A stretch of 37,726 nt of DNA from Leptolyngbya sp. (GTDB lineage Bacteria > Cyanobacteriota > Cyanobacteriia > Leptolyngbyales > Leptolyngbyaceae): positions 1 to 37,726 of the forward strand of contig QBMH01000019.1 of the NCBI GenBank assembly GCA_003249025.1, written 5' to 3'. Position 1 is the stretch's first letter; every line of letters begins with the position of its first letter. This document shows, piece after piece, positions 18,974-26,761 of the stretch. The notes under the pieces were generated by a model that saw only the letters and a program-made list of their open reading frames with translations, searched no databases and was not told where the DNA came from. Position numbers and translations under genes: made by a program.

Positions 18974-20356
18974 ATGCCAAGTATGGTTAAGTTTCCTATG
19001 GTCATAGCACAAGCTCTTGCCGATCGCGAAGATTTGCTCATGGCGCTGATTGATCGCGCTGGACGATTTCTATGGGCGAATCAAGCATTTTCTTCATACA
19101 GCAAACAATCGCTTGAGGAAATGGTTGGACAGAAGTTCTTTCAGATTCTCTCTCTCAATGCTCAGCATTTGCCACAGAAGACCTATATTCAGGAACAACT
19201 GATCAAAGGTGAAAGCTTTAAGTTCGAGTTTGCCTATCAGCAGGAAGGACATCTCACTCAAGCATGGTTGTTGATGGATGGACAGCCTATTTGCGATTCG
19301 GAAGGAATCATTAGCCAGTACTCGCTACTCGCAACCGATATTACCCTACGCAAACAGGCGGAACTGGATCTGCAAGACGCAAAACGTTTGCTCGAACAGA
19401 GTAATCAGGCCCTAGAAGTGCGGGTGCAACAACGAACCTCGGCGCTGGTTCACGAAAAAGAACGGGCAGAACAGGCATTTCAGCAACTTCAGCAGATGCA
19501 ACTGCAACTCATTCAGAATGAAAAAATGTCGGCTCTGGGCAATCTTGTAGCCGGGATTGCCCATGAGATCAATAATCCAGTGGGTTTTTTAGCAGGTAAT
19601 TTGCAACCTGCTAGAGATTACGTGCAGGACTTGTTTGGCTTGATTGACTTGTATCAGGAGAAGTATCCTACGACTGATCCAGACGTTAGCGCTGAAATGG
19701 AGGCAATTGATCTGGACTATTTACGGGAAGATTTGCCAAAGCTGATCGGTTCGATGCAGGAGGGGGTAAATCGTCTCAAACACATCAGTACCAGTCTGCG
19801 AATTTTCTCGCGAACCGATAGCGATCGCCCCGTTCCCTTCAACATTCACGAAGGTCTTGATAGTACACTTTTAATCCTTAAACATCGTCTGAAGTCTAAT
19901 GAGAGACGACCTGACATTGAAGTCAGGAAAGAATACGGAGAACTGCCAACCGTTGAGTGCTACGCTGGGCAACTGAATCAGGTTTTCTTGAACTTACTGG
20001 CAAATGCGATTGAGGCATTAGAAGAATCGCAGCAAAAATGCAGCTTTGAAGCGCTTAAAGCTAATCCTCATCGAATTGAAATTCGCACACGGCTCTCTAA
20101 AGATGAGCAACAGGTTTTGATTTGCATTGCTGATAACGGACCTGGCATGACGGCAGAGGTGCAAGCCTGCATCTTTGATCAATCGTTTACGACCAAAGCA
20201 GTCGGTACAGGAACCGGATTGGGATTAGCGATCGCCCGTCAAATTGTTGTGGAGAAACATGGCGGCAACTTGTATTGTTGTTCTCAACCGGGTCAGGGAG
20301 CAGAGTTTGTGATTGAGCTTCCTATTCAACGACAAATGCACAAAACTCCCGCATAG
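18974..20356 (+). CDS. PAS-domain sensor histidine kinase
   Basis: The product is 460 aa from ATG 18974. There is no transmembrane segment, so a cytosolic sensor. Residues about 15-130 form a PAS domain with its C-terminal cap (LLATDITLRKQAE). About 131-185 is a coiled-coil rich in Gln and Glu (LLEQSNQALEVRVQQRT). The dimerisation motif NLVAGIAHEINNPVGFL carries phospho-acceptor His197, and the HATPase domain has the N box FLNLLANAIEAL, G1 IADNGPGM and G2 GTGTGLGLAIARQIV. No receiver domain is attached and no response regulator is next to it, so its partner is elsewhere. It follows arsC by 27 nt and is probably co-transcribed, though a functional link to arsenate is only inference. Confidence 0.9.
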   Translation: MPSMVKFPMVIAQALADREDLLMALIDRAGRFLWANQAFSSYSKQSLEEMVGQKFFQILSLNAQHLPQKTYIQEQLIKGESFKFEFAYQQEGHLTQAWLLMDGQPICDSEGIISQYSLLATDITLRKQAELDLQDAKRLLEQSNQALEVRVQQRTSALVHEKERAEQAFQQLQQMQLQLIQNEKMSALGNLVAGIAHEINNPVGFLAGNLQPARDYVQDLFGLIDLYQEKYPTTDPDVSAEMEAIDLDYLREDLPKLIGSMQEGVNRLKHISTSLRIFSRTDSDRPVPFNIHEGLDSTLLILKHRLKSNERRPDIEVRKEYGELPTVECYAGQLNQVFLNLLANAIEALEESQQKCSFEALKANPHRIEIRTRLSKDEQQVLICIADNGPGMTAEVQACIFDQSFTTKAVGTGTGLGLAIARQIVVEKHGGNLYCCSQPGQGAEFVIELPIQRQMHKTPA

Positions 20357-20670
20357 CTTGAAGATGAGTAAAGTTAAGACTTCTGATTTTATTCAGAGCG
20401 ATCTCAACCCTTACCAACAATCTGAAAACTAAGAACTAGAGAATTGCTGGGCGATCGCAACACTGACCAATAGCCTTAAACCCACACCTAAACCAATGGT
20501 GAAATACAGCCCAACGGCTCAAATCAGCGGTTGATACTTTCTCTGTATCAAATCTCAAGCAGCTTAGGTTAATCCGCCGCACCAGAGTTGTTATGCATCA
20601 CATTATTATCTTCTTCGCAAAAGTACCTTAAAAGGAAATTCATTATCCTCAGCAGCAGGAGCCTCAGAAA
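20357..20670. other. 314-bp gene-free stretch between two convergent genes
   Basis: It carries the second copy of the diverged direct repeat (20422-20565) and the last HIP1 site (20450-20458) before a HIP1-free region of almost 1.4 kb. No gene or clear terminator is seen. Confidence 0.5.
20422..20565. repeat. diverged direct repeat, copy 2 (3' of the histidine kinase)
   Basis: The partner of 18192-18328 in the same orientation, sharing three blocks at near-equal spacing; one (ACGGCTCAAATCARCGGT) matches at 18 of 20 positions when its flanks are included. The two copies bracket the arsC-kinase pair. Confidence 0.55.
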
Positions 20671-21621
20671 TTACTCCTGTGGAAGTGGTAAGTTTGTGAC
20701 GACAAAAAGATTCAGAATATCCTCTCTGTCCATAAAGAGGATTTGACTACGTTTCGAGGCATCAAGCTTATTCCCAAGCCAGTTCCGCGCAGCTTTAGTG
20801 ATTTCTCCACCAGCAACAATAAAGGCATGATCCACAAGAACTCGTTTTCCAATTTCAGAATCGAAAATTTCATGCCCTAGCATCATCGTGACTTGGTTGT
20901 GAATCTCAGCTACATTTGCATTACCCGATTTGGTAACACCTGAGGAATCAAGCTTGCCTTTTTTTGCTTGGAGACCAAAGTAGAGAACGTGTTGCGTCGG
21001 GAGAGTGAATTTCATCCAAACATCCTTTCCGTACTCCAGTGCCTTATCCTTATGTCCAGCAGCCGTGATGCGATGGAATCCCAACTGCCGGAATAGGGGC
21101 AGTAGAACCTCCTCGATGAGTTCGTCCTCCGATGCTGTATCTAAGTAGGCGAGGAGATGCACCCTTCTCTTCAACTCGGAGGCTGAGAACGGGCGGTGTG
21201 GGTCAGTGGCTGCCGACACGATTGTTTTAGTTGCAATGTGTCGTAAATAGCATTGCCCATCTTCACCGTAGAAAGCCTCGAAACCTTCTCGCGCCAAGGC
21301 ACTATTGAGTAGAGCTAGCGCACTTGGTCTGTCACTTCCTTCATTCAGCACGTCTGCTGGATCCATCAATGCTTGTATAACACGAGAGAAGGTCGCTGGT
21401 GGTGTCTGGGCGTTTGTGTGGGGCTCCGCCAAGATCTGCCAAAGGGTGTCAGCGACCCAATGATTGCGCGTAGAGCCGTCATGGACAAACTCAGTATCGC
21501 AATCCTGAAAGAAGCGCGTCAGATGGCTGCTGCTGCGATAAACGAAAAAGCTCTCCTCCGCCTTGTAATTTCCGCAGATCATATCCGCAATTGCTACTAA
21601 GGTGCGTTGTTTGAATTCCAC
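20671..21621 (-). CDS. AbiJ-like N-terminal domain plus QxK (Mrr-like) nuclease domain, candidate defence protein
   Basis: The product is 316 aa from GTG 21621 (no clear ribosome site). Residues about 8-140 resemble AbiJ-type N-terminal domains: IADMICGNY, SFFVYRSSSHLTRFFQD, EFVHDGSTRNHWV, VLNEGSDRPSALALLNSAL. Residues about 150-310 look like a restriction-endonuclease fold. A helix DELIEEVLLPLFRQLGF leads to a possible active site Asp200 (EYGKDVW) and Gln218-Ala-Lys220 (YFGLQAKKGKLD), the D...QxK variant seen in Mrr-like nucleases. A helix ANVAEIHNQVTMM and a strand AFIVAGGEITKAAR follow. Such proteins are expected to cut DNA, or RNA, when phage infection is sensed. No HIP1 site occurs in the gene, which suggests transfer. 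It is divergent from the NACHT gene. Domain calls are from motif memory. Confidence 0.7.
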   Translation of the reverse strand: MEFKQRTLVAIADMICGNYKAEESFFVYRSSSHLTRFFQDCDTEFVHDGSTRNHWVADTLWQILAEPHTNAQTPPATFSRVIQALMDPADVLNEGSDRPSALALLNSALAREGFEAFYGEDGQCYLRHIATKTIVSAATDPHRPFSASELKRRVHLLAYLDTASEDELIEEVLLPLFRQLGFHRITAAGHKDKALEYGKDVWMKFTLPTQHVLYFGLQAKKGKLDSSGVTKSGNANVAEIHNQVTMMLGHEIFDSEIGKRVLVDHAFIVAGGEITKAARNWLGNKLDASKRSQILFMDREDILNLFVVTNLPLPQE

Positions 21622-21941
21622 AATCTCGATCTAACCTATGCTCTTAAGTGTTGAATGGGTAGATACGTGCAATGTCCGGAACGCGCTTGGCAGTATGCTC
21701 CTGCGCCATATACCTCTTACGTAGGCGGAATTTTTTTGCATAAAATCCCTAATTAGGTAGATAGCGGAATCTTTTCGTATAGTATCCCGTTTGGGATGAA
21801 TGAGCAGAATCTTTCTGCCTATTTTATTAGATGTGTGAGGTTGTTAGCGATCGCCTCACTCAAAATCGGGTGGGGACAAACAGGACTGTGGACTACAGTA
21901 GTTTTACGGTCAATTAGTAATTTGCAGCGGATAATCTCCCT
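21622..21941. other. 320-bp divergent promoter region of the nuclease and NACHT genes
   Basis: This region separates the divergently transcribed nuclease and NACHT genes. It holds three degenerate direct repeats (21724-21829), a short ATCCC-gttt-GGGAT palindrome near 21783-21796 and a HIP1 site at 21845-21854. Its AT-rich core contrasts with the flanking genes. No gene of its own is supported. Confidence 0.55.
21724..21829. repeat. three degenerate direct repeats at 39-40-bp spacing
   Basis: The cores GGCGGAAT (21724), AGCGGAAT (21763) and AGCAGAAT (21803) are each followed by a T-rich run and then an A/T segment ending in ATCCC or TTATT. The period of 39 and 40 bp is close to four helical turns, so all three lie on one face of the DNA. 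Operator sites for a shared regulator are possible. Confidence 0.6.
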
Positions 21942-24110
21942 ATGGCATTTGAGCAGATGTTTATCTCGGCGGCAGCCTTAACCATTGGCTCCATTTGCAG
22001 CCGTGTGTTATGTGAAGGGGGCATCCGATTTGCCAGTTGGGTAGAAGCACAAAGTGACGATGCCGCGCGGATTATTCAAAAAGCATCGGAGAAATATGCC
22101 TGGAACTATGCCAAACGTCACGGCATGATGAAAGTGCTGGGAATGCGAGAGCCAGTCCCTTTAGAGTCAGTGTATACAGCAGTACGATTTTTGGATCGAG
22201 AGAGCATTAGCCGATTTGACTCGATTGAAGATCTAGAAAAGGCATTTCGCGAACAGGGCGATCGCCGCTTTCAAAAAAAAGCAAAAAAAATCGATGGGCT
22301 ACGAGTTGCCAACGACAAGCAATATTTGATGGTATTGGGGGGTCCGGGTGCAGGCAAATCCACCTTTTTACGAAAAATGGGCTTGGAAGCGCTAAAGGGC
22401 AATAGTCTCGAAAATGGCTATGTGCATGAGTGCATCCCAGTGCTGATTGAGTTAAAAAACTTTTCCTCGAATGAAATCGCGATTGAGCAGGCGATCGCTC
22501 AAGAGTTTCGCATTTGCGGCATTCCATCGCCAGAGATCGTTACCACCAAACTGCTGGAGGCAGGCAACCTGCTGATTTTGCTGGATGGGCTGGATGAAGT
22601 GCCCACCAAACAGATGACCCATGCCATTCAGCAGATTCAAAATTTTGTTGACCAATATGACAAAAATCGGTTTGTGGCATCCTGTCGCCTTGCCGCTTAC
22701 CGCAACAACTTTTATCGATTTACCGATGTGGCGATGGCAGACTTTGACCACGAGCAGGTGAAGCAGTTTATTCACCGATGGTTTCAGTCGGAAGAAGATG
22801 TGAAATTGAATACGGCGCAGCGCTGTTGGCATTTATTGCAGCAGCCAGAATATGCCGCCACCAAAGAACTGGCTCACACGCCCCTCCTCCTCACCCTGCT
22901 GTGTTTGGTATTTGATGATTCCCAAACCTTTCCCAAAAATCGAGCGGTACTGTATGGTGAAGCGCTTGATGTGCTGTTGAAAAAGTGGGCATCGGAACGA
23001 CGAATTCAGCGCGACCCGATTTACCAAGATCTCAGCATTGCGCTGGAAGAGATGATGTTGGCAGAGATTGCCTACAAACACTTTGAGGCAAATCGCTTAT
23101 TTTTTACGAAGCGCGAAGTTGTGGAGCAAATTCGTACCTTTCTGGCGGAAAATCTGAATGCACCCAAGCATTTAGATGGAGAAGCGGTACTGGAGGCGAT
23201 CGCCATTCAGCAAGGAATCATCGTGGAGCGGGCACAGGAAGTCTACTCGTTTTCTCACCTGACCTTGCAGGAGTATCTGGCAGCCCAGTATATTGACGAC
23301 CACCACCTCACCCAAACCCTGGTGCAAGAGCATTTAACCCATGAGCGTTGGCAAGAAGTGTTTTTGCTCGTGGCGGGAGTGATGCGGAGTGGCGCGGATG
23401 CTCTGCTGTTGGCAATGGAAGCAGAGGCAAACACGTTCATCAACACGCCCAAGCTGAAAGCGTTGCTGCAATGGACTGAGGAAGTCACTACCGAATCGAC
23501 GGGTAGTCTATCACCTGCCGCTAAGCGCACGACTGCCTTGTTTCTGGCGCTGGTCAATCATCGCGCTTTGAACTTGGCGCGGGTGCTTGATCCCAATCTG
23601 GCAAGTACCTTGGAACTGGCGCGTACTTTGGCAAATATTCGCACCCTAGAGTCTTCATACACCGAAGACAATACCCCCGCTCGATCCGCGATCCCCACTC
23701 GTGCGTTGGCGATCGCCCTGACGCGATCGCTGCCGACTCGCCCCATGGGGCAGGCACTCACCAAAACATTTACTAAAACCTTTACCGATGAACTGGGCAA
23801 GCTACAGGCATTTCAAGAAACGACCCTCCAGCAATTAGTGACGCAGCTAAAAGCATTGAATCTGCGATCGCCCGATATTCGCCAATCGGCAACCGTCCTG
23901 CAAGAGTTCCACATGCAAGTGTTTCATACCTGGTTTAGCACGCTCAAACTTGATCCCACCTGGATCAGCCTTTCCACTGAAGAACTACGAAAACTCGATC
24001 GCTATCTCTACGCCAATTGGCTGCTCGTGCGCTGTAAACAAGCGGCTGTCAGAGTTTCGCCCCGCACCTGGGCAAGCATCGAATCACGCCTTTTGCGGGT
24101 ATCACCCTAA
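21942..24110 (+). CDS. NACHT-domain NTPase (STAND/NLR-like)
   Basis: The product is 722 aa from ATG 21942. An N-terminal helical segment of about 115 residues includes a hydrophobic start (FISAAALTIGSICSRVL) that could be a membrane or effector-type helix. The NACHT domain has Walker A LGGPGAGKST (132-141) and Walker B LLILLDGLDEV (210-220), the Asp-Gly-Leu-Asp-Glu form typical of NACHT. Winged-helix-like features follow (AHTPLLLTLLCLVF, YSFSHLTLQEYLAAQY). The last 200 or so residues are helical with Ala/Arg/Thr-rich, weakly repeated segments (ALNLARVL, LELARTLAN, RALAIALTRSL) and no known sensor repeat. Bacterial NACHT proteins can give phage immunity on sensing infection; here that is inference. 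HIP1 sites are present, unlike its neighbour. Confidence 0.88.
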   Translation: MAFEQMFISAAALTIGSICSRVLCEGGIRFASWVEAQSDDAARIIQKASEKYAWNYAKRHGMMKVLGMREPVPLESVYTAVRFLDRESISRFDSIEDLEKAFREQGDRRFQKKAKKIDGLRVANDKQYLMVLGGPGAGKSTFLRKMGLEALKGNSLENGYVHECIPVLIELKNFSSNEIAIEQAIAQEFRICGIPSPEIVTTKLLEAGNLLILLDGLDEVPTKQMTHAIQQIQNFVDQYDKNRFVASCRLAAYRNNFYRFTDVAMADFDHEQVKQFIHRWFQSEEDVKLNTAQRCWHLLQQPEYAATKELAHTPLLLTLLCLVFDDSQTFPKNRAVLYGEALDVLLKKWASERRIQRDPIYQDLSIALEEMMLAEIAYKHFEANRLFFTKREVVEQIRTFLAENLNAPKHLDGEAVLEAIAIQQGIIVERAQEVYSFSHLTLQEYLAAQYIDDHHLTQTLVQEHLTHERWQEVFLLVAGVMRSGADALLLAMEAEANTFINTPKLKALLQWTEEVTTESTGSLSPAAKRTTALFLALVNHRALNLARVLDPNLASTLELARTLANIRTLESSYTEDNTPARSAIPTRALAIALTRSLPTRPMGQALTKTFTKTFTDELGKLQAFQETTLQQLVTQLKALNLRSPDIRQSATVLQEFHMQVFHTWFSTLKLDPTWISLSTEELRKLDRYLYANWLLVRCKQAAVRVSPRTWASIESRLLRVSP

Positions 24111-24112
24111 TG

Positions 24113-24140
24113 GAGTTGGGAGTTGGGAGTTAGGAGTTGG
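24113..24140. repeat. heptad (STRR-type) array, GAGTTGG unit
   Basis: Four tandem 7-bp units (GAGTTGG, GAGTTGG, GAGTTAG, GAGTTGG), beginning 2 nt after the NACHT stop codon and lying in the gap before the pirin gene. Confidence 0.85.
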
Positions 24141-24232
24141 GAGAAAATAGAGTATTTCTGGCTTGTATCTAGCGCGTTTATACTAAAAAGCAGCATTGCA
24201 ACCTTTACCTAAAACAGGCAAGCAAATCCGTT

Positions 24233-25108
24233 ATGCCGAATTGCATTACTCAAACAATTGAATCGGAAGTGAAAGATTTGGGTGGCTTTGAAGTTCGGCG
24301 TATCTTACCTCACCGCGATCGCCAGATGGTTGGACCCTTTATCTTTTTTGACCATTTGGGACCCGCTGTCTTTCCACCCGATCACGGAGTCGATGTTCGT
24401 CCCCATCCCCACATTAATTTGGCAACCGTCACCTATTTGTTTGAAGGGATCTTGCTGCATCGCGATAGTTTGAACAACGTTCAAGAAATCCAGCCTGGAG
24501 CGGTCAACTGGATGACAGCGGGTCGGGGGATCGTCCATTCTGAACGCACACCCGCTGCGGTTCGGAGCCAAGAGGCAAGGCTACATGGCATTCAAACCTG
24601 GGTGGCGCTACCCGAAGAATATGAGGAAGTTGAGCCTGGGTTCTATCACTATCCCGCCGCCGATTTACCCACCTGGCAAGCCAATGGCGTAGATTTCACC
24701 CTGATTGCTGGGCAAGCCTGTGGTTACACTTCGCCTGTTAACACCTTCTCGCCGATTGTTTATCTAGATGTGCGGCTGTCTTCTGGAACGCAGTTCATGT
24801 TGCCGGATGGATATAGCGATCGCGCCATTTATAGCGTTACACCAGGTCTAACGGTTGATCATCAACCACTGGAACCCCATCGCTTGGCAATTCTCGCCCC
24901 TGACACCCCGATTGAAGTCGCCTCGGAAGCAGAAGCGCGCTGCATTATTATTGGGGGTGAACCGCTGGGCGATCGACATAAATGGTGGAACTTTGTTTCT
25001 AGCCGACCAGAGCGCATCGAACAGGCAAAGCAAGATTGGCAAGCAGATCGATTTGCCAAAGTACCCCAAGAAACAGAATTCATCCCGCTCCCAGAAAATG
25101 CTTCCTAG
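24233..25108 (+). CDS. pirin family protein
   Basis: The product is 291 aa from ATG 24233, two cupin domains. The metal site of the N-terminal cupin is intact: His58 and His60 in RPHPHINLATVTYLFEG, His102 and Glu104 in AGRGIVHSERTP, the same four ligands as in E. coli YhhW. The flanking motifs FIFFDHLGP and HGIQTWVALPEE also fit. Pirins bind iron; some act as quercetin dioxygenases, others as redox-sensitive co-regulators, and the role here is open. No signal peptide is seen. It converges with the YciI-like gene 22 nt downstream. Confidence 0.93.
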   Translation: MPNCITQTIESEVKDLGGFEVRRILPHRDRQMVGPFIFFDHLGPAVFPPDHGVDVRPHPHINLATVTYLFEGILLHRDSLNNVQEIQPGAVNWMTAGRGIVHSERTPAAVRSQEARLHGIQTWVALPEEYEEVEPGFYHYPAADLPTWQANGVDFTLIAGQACGYTSPVNTFSPIVYLDVRLSSGTQFMLPDGYSDRAIYSVTPGLTVDHQPLEPHRLAILAPDTPIEVASEAEARCIIIGGEPLGDRHKWWNFVSSRPERIEQAKQDWQADRFAKVPQETEFIPLPENAS

Positions 25109-25130
25109 CCTACGCCCTAAGTTTTTACTC

Positions 25131-25397
25131 TTACTCAACCACAACACACCATTCATACAGCTTGTAATGGACACACGCATTGATCACCAAAGGATCTTGC
25201 GCCACGATCGCCCGTGCCTCATCCATCGAGGATGCCTCAAACAGCAACATGCCGCCACCCCGACAGCCCCAATAGCCAGTTTTCGCCTGATGCCCCTTCG
25301 CAATTAACCTTTGCACAAATTCCTTATGGGCGGGAACGTACTGATCAAAAATTGCCTTATCAACAATCCCTTCCTCGATCTTCACAAACCACGGCAT
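25131..25397 (-). CDS. YciI-like family protein
   Basis: The product is 88 aa from ATG 25397 (MPWFVKIEEGIVDKAIFDQY). AAGGA lies about 10 nt upstream, so the longer frame to 25418 is unlikely. A ferredoxin-like small protein of the YciI group: AHKEFVQRLIAKGHQAKTG, then GGGMLLFEASSMDEARAIVAQDP, and a C-terminal YKLYEWCVV. The His and Asp of the family (PAHKEF, QDPLV) are in place. YciI-like proteins are dimers of uncertain function, some with dehydrochlorinase-like activity. It converges with pirin. Confidence 0.85.
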   Translation of the reverse strand: MPWFVKIEEGIVDKAIFDQYVPAHKEFVQRLIAKGHQAKTGYWGCRGGGMLLFEASSMDEARAIVAQDPLVINACVHYKLYEWCVVVE

Positions 25398-25788
25398 GAC
25401 GGTGTTTCCTTTCCTCACAAGGCGTTATTAACAAATGTCTGTTTATTTATTCTCCATCTAGGTTGTGTCTCAAAAAGTCCAAGACATATTTCCTCATACG
25501 TCATTTCTTGGGGCTTAACAGTTCAGCGATCGCCCATAAATCAGTCACGATCGCCCAGTCTGTTTTTGCAATAAGCTAATCGTCATTTAAGTTGCAGTTT
25601 TCAAAACTCAGCAAACTCTTTGAACGAGGGCTTAAGCCCCTTGTCTTTGAAATTTGAATGCCTATCAACTTAACCCATCTTCAAAGTAGTCTTTTTAACC
25701 TTTAAAACTTCGATTTAGAAAGTATCAGAGCTTACTAAAACTTTTATTAATGGTAGAATTTTTCGGATAACTAGGAGCCAGCACCATC
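25398..25788. promoter_or_regulatory. 391-bp divergent upstream region of the SphR-like regulator
   Basis: No gene is seen. The region contains two Pho-box-like octamers, CTTAACCC (25669-25676) and TTTAACCT (25694-25701), but their 25-bp spacing does not fit the usual 11-bp phasing. A possible -10 (TAGAAT, 25754-25759) lies 35 bp before the start, and AGGAG (25773-25777) lies 11 nt before ATG 25789. Confidence 0.35.
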
Positions 25789-26589
25789 ATGTCGCTTACG
25801 CTGACCGCTGACCAAACCAAAGCTCAAGCCAAAGCTCAAAACGGACTTCGCATCGGGCGAATTTTAGTTGTTGAGGACGAAGAACTTATCCGTGAAACTA
25901 TTACCCTTGCCTTAACTGAGGAAGGATACGACGTGGTTGCAGCAGCAGATGGACGGGCTGCGCTTGACTTATTGCATCAAGAGGATGGGATTGACTTTCG
26001 CTCTGGAAAAACGTCTGTTTCAGGGCACCCCAATCCTGAATTTGATGTGATTATTCTTGATTTAATGTTGCCTTATGTGAATGGGCTAGATTTGTGTCGC
26101 GTGGTGCGGCGTGAAGGCAATAATGTCCCCATTTTAATGCTTAGCGCCAAGGGTGGCGAAACCGATCGCGTCGTCGGGTTAGAAGTGGGCGCAGATGACT
26201 ATTTGACCAAACCCTTCGGACTGAGAGAACTCGTTGCTCGTTGCCGAGCGTTGATGCGTCGTCACTATCACTTTCAGGCAGAGCCAGAACAACCCCTGCT
26301 AAAATTTGACGAGATTATTCTATATCCACAAGAATGCCGCGTCATAGTACGAGGTGAAGAGGTCAATTTCTCTCCTAAGGAATTCAAAATCTTAGAATTG
26401 TTTCTGAGCTATCCGCGTCGGGTTTGGTCGCGAGATCAACTGCTAGAACGCATTTGGGGACCTGACTTCATTGGTGATAGCAAAACCGTTGATGTCCATA
26501 TTCGCTGGCTGCGTGAAAAGTTAGAGCGCGATCCCAGCAACCCAGACTATTTAGTCACCGTTCGAGGGTTCGGCTATCGGTTTGGCTGA
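25789..26589 (+). CDS. sphR: OmpR/PhoB-family response regulator, SphR-like
   Basis: The product is 266 aa from ATG 25789. Its N-terminal 20 residues are a short repetitive tail (KAQAKAQ). The receiver domain has the acidic pair in LVVEDEELIRE, phospho-acceptor Asp91 in VIILDLMLP, and the Lys switch in DDYLTKPFGLRELVAR. The C-terminal winged helix has the OmpR-type segments LVRGEEV-like VIVRGEEVNFSPKEFKILE, VWSRDQLLERIWG and TVDVHIRWLREKLE...VRGFGYRFG. The sequence resembles SphR, the cyanobacterial phosphate regulator, and the next gene is a PhoR/SphS-like kinase. It probably activates Pi-scavenging genes when phosphate is low. An insertion of about 15 residues (EDGIDFRSGKTSVSGHPNP) precedes the phospho-Asp strand. 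Confidence 0.85.
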   Translation: MSLTLTADQTKAQAKAQNGLRIGRILVVEDEELIRETITLALTEEGYDVVAAADGRAALDLLHQEDGIDFRSGKTSVSGHPNPEFDVIILDLMLPYVNGLDLCRVVRREGNNVPILMLSAKGGETDRVVGLEVGADDYLTKPFGLRELVARCRALMRRHYHFQAEPEQPLLKFDEIILYPQECRVIVRGEEVNFSPKEFKILELFLSYPRRVWSRDQLLERIWGPDFIGDSKTVDVHIRWLREKLERDPSNPDYLVTVRGFGYRFG

Positions 26590-26761
26590 TGCATTCTGAT
26601 TAAGGGCAAACAACTATACACTAGATTGATCCTTTGGATTGATCACGATGCCGAGAGCAAAACAGATCACCCAGTGAACTCAGCGATCGCCTAAGATTAG
26701 CAGCTTAGAATAACGATAGCCCTAATGATGGGATAGTCTAGCTGCACTCTATTCGATTGCC

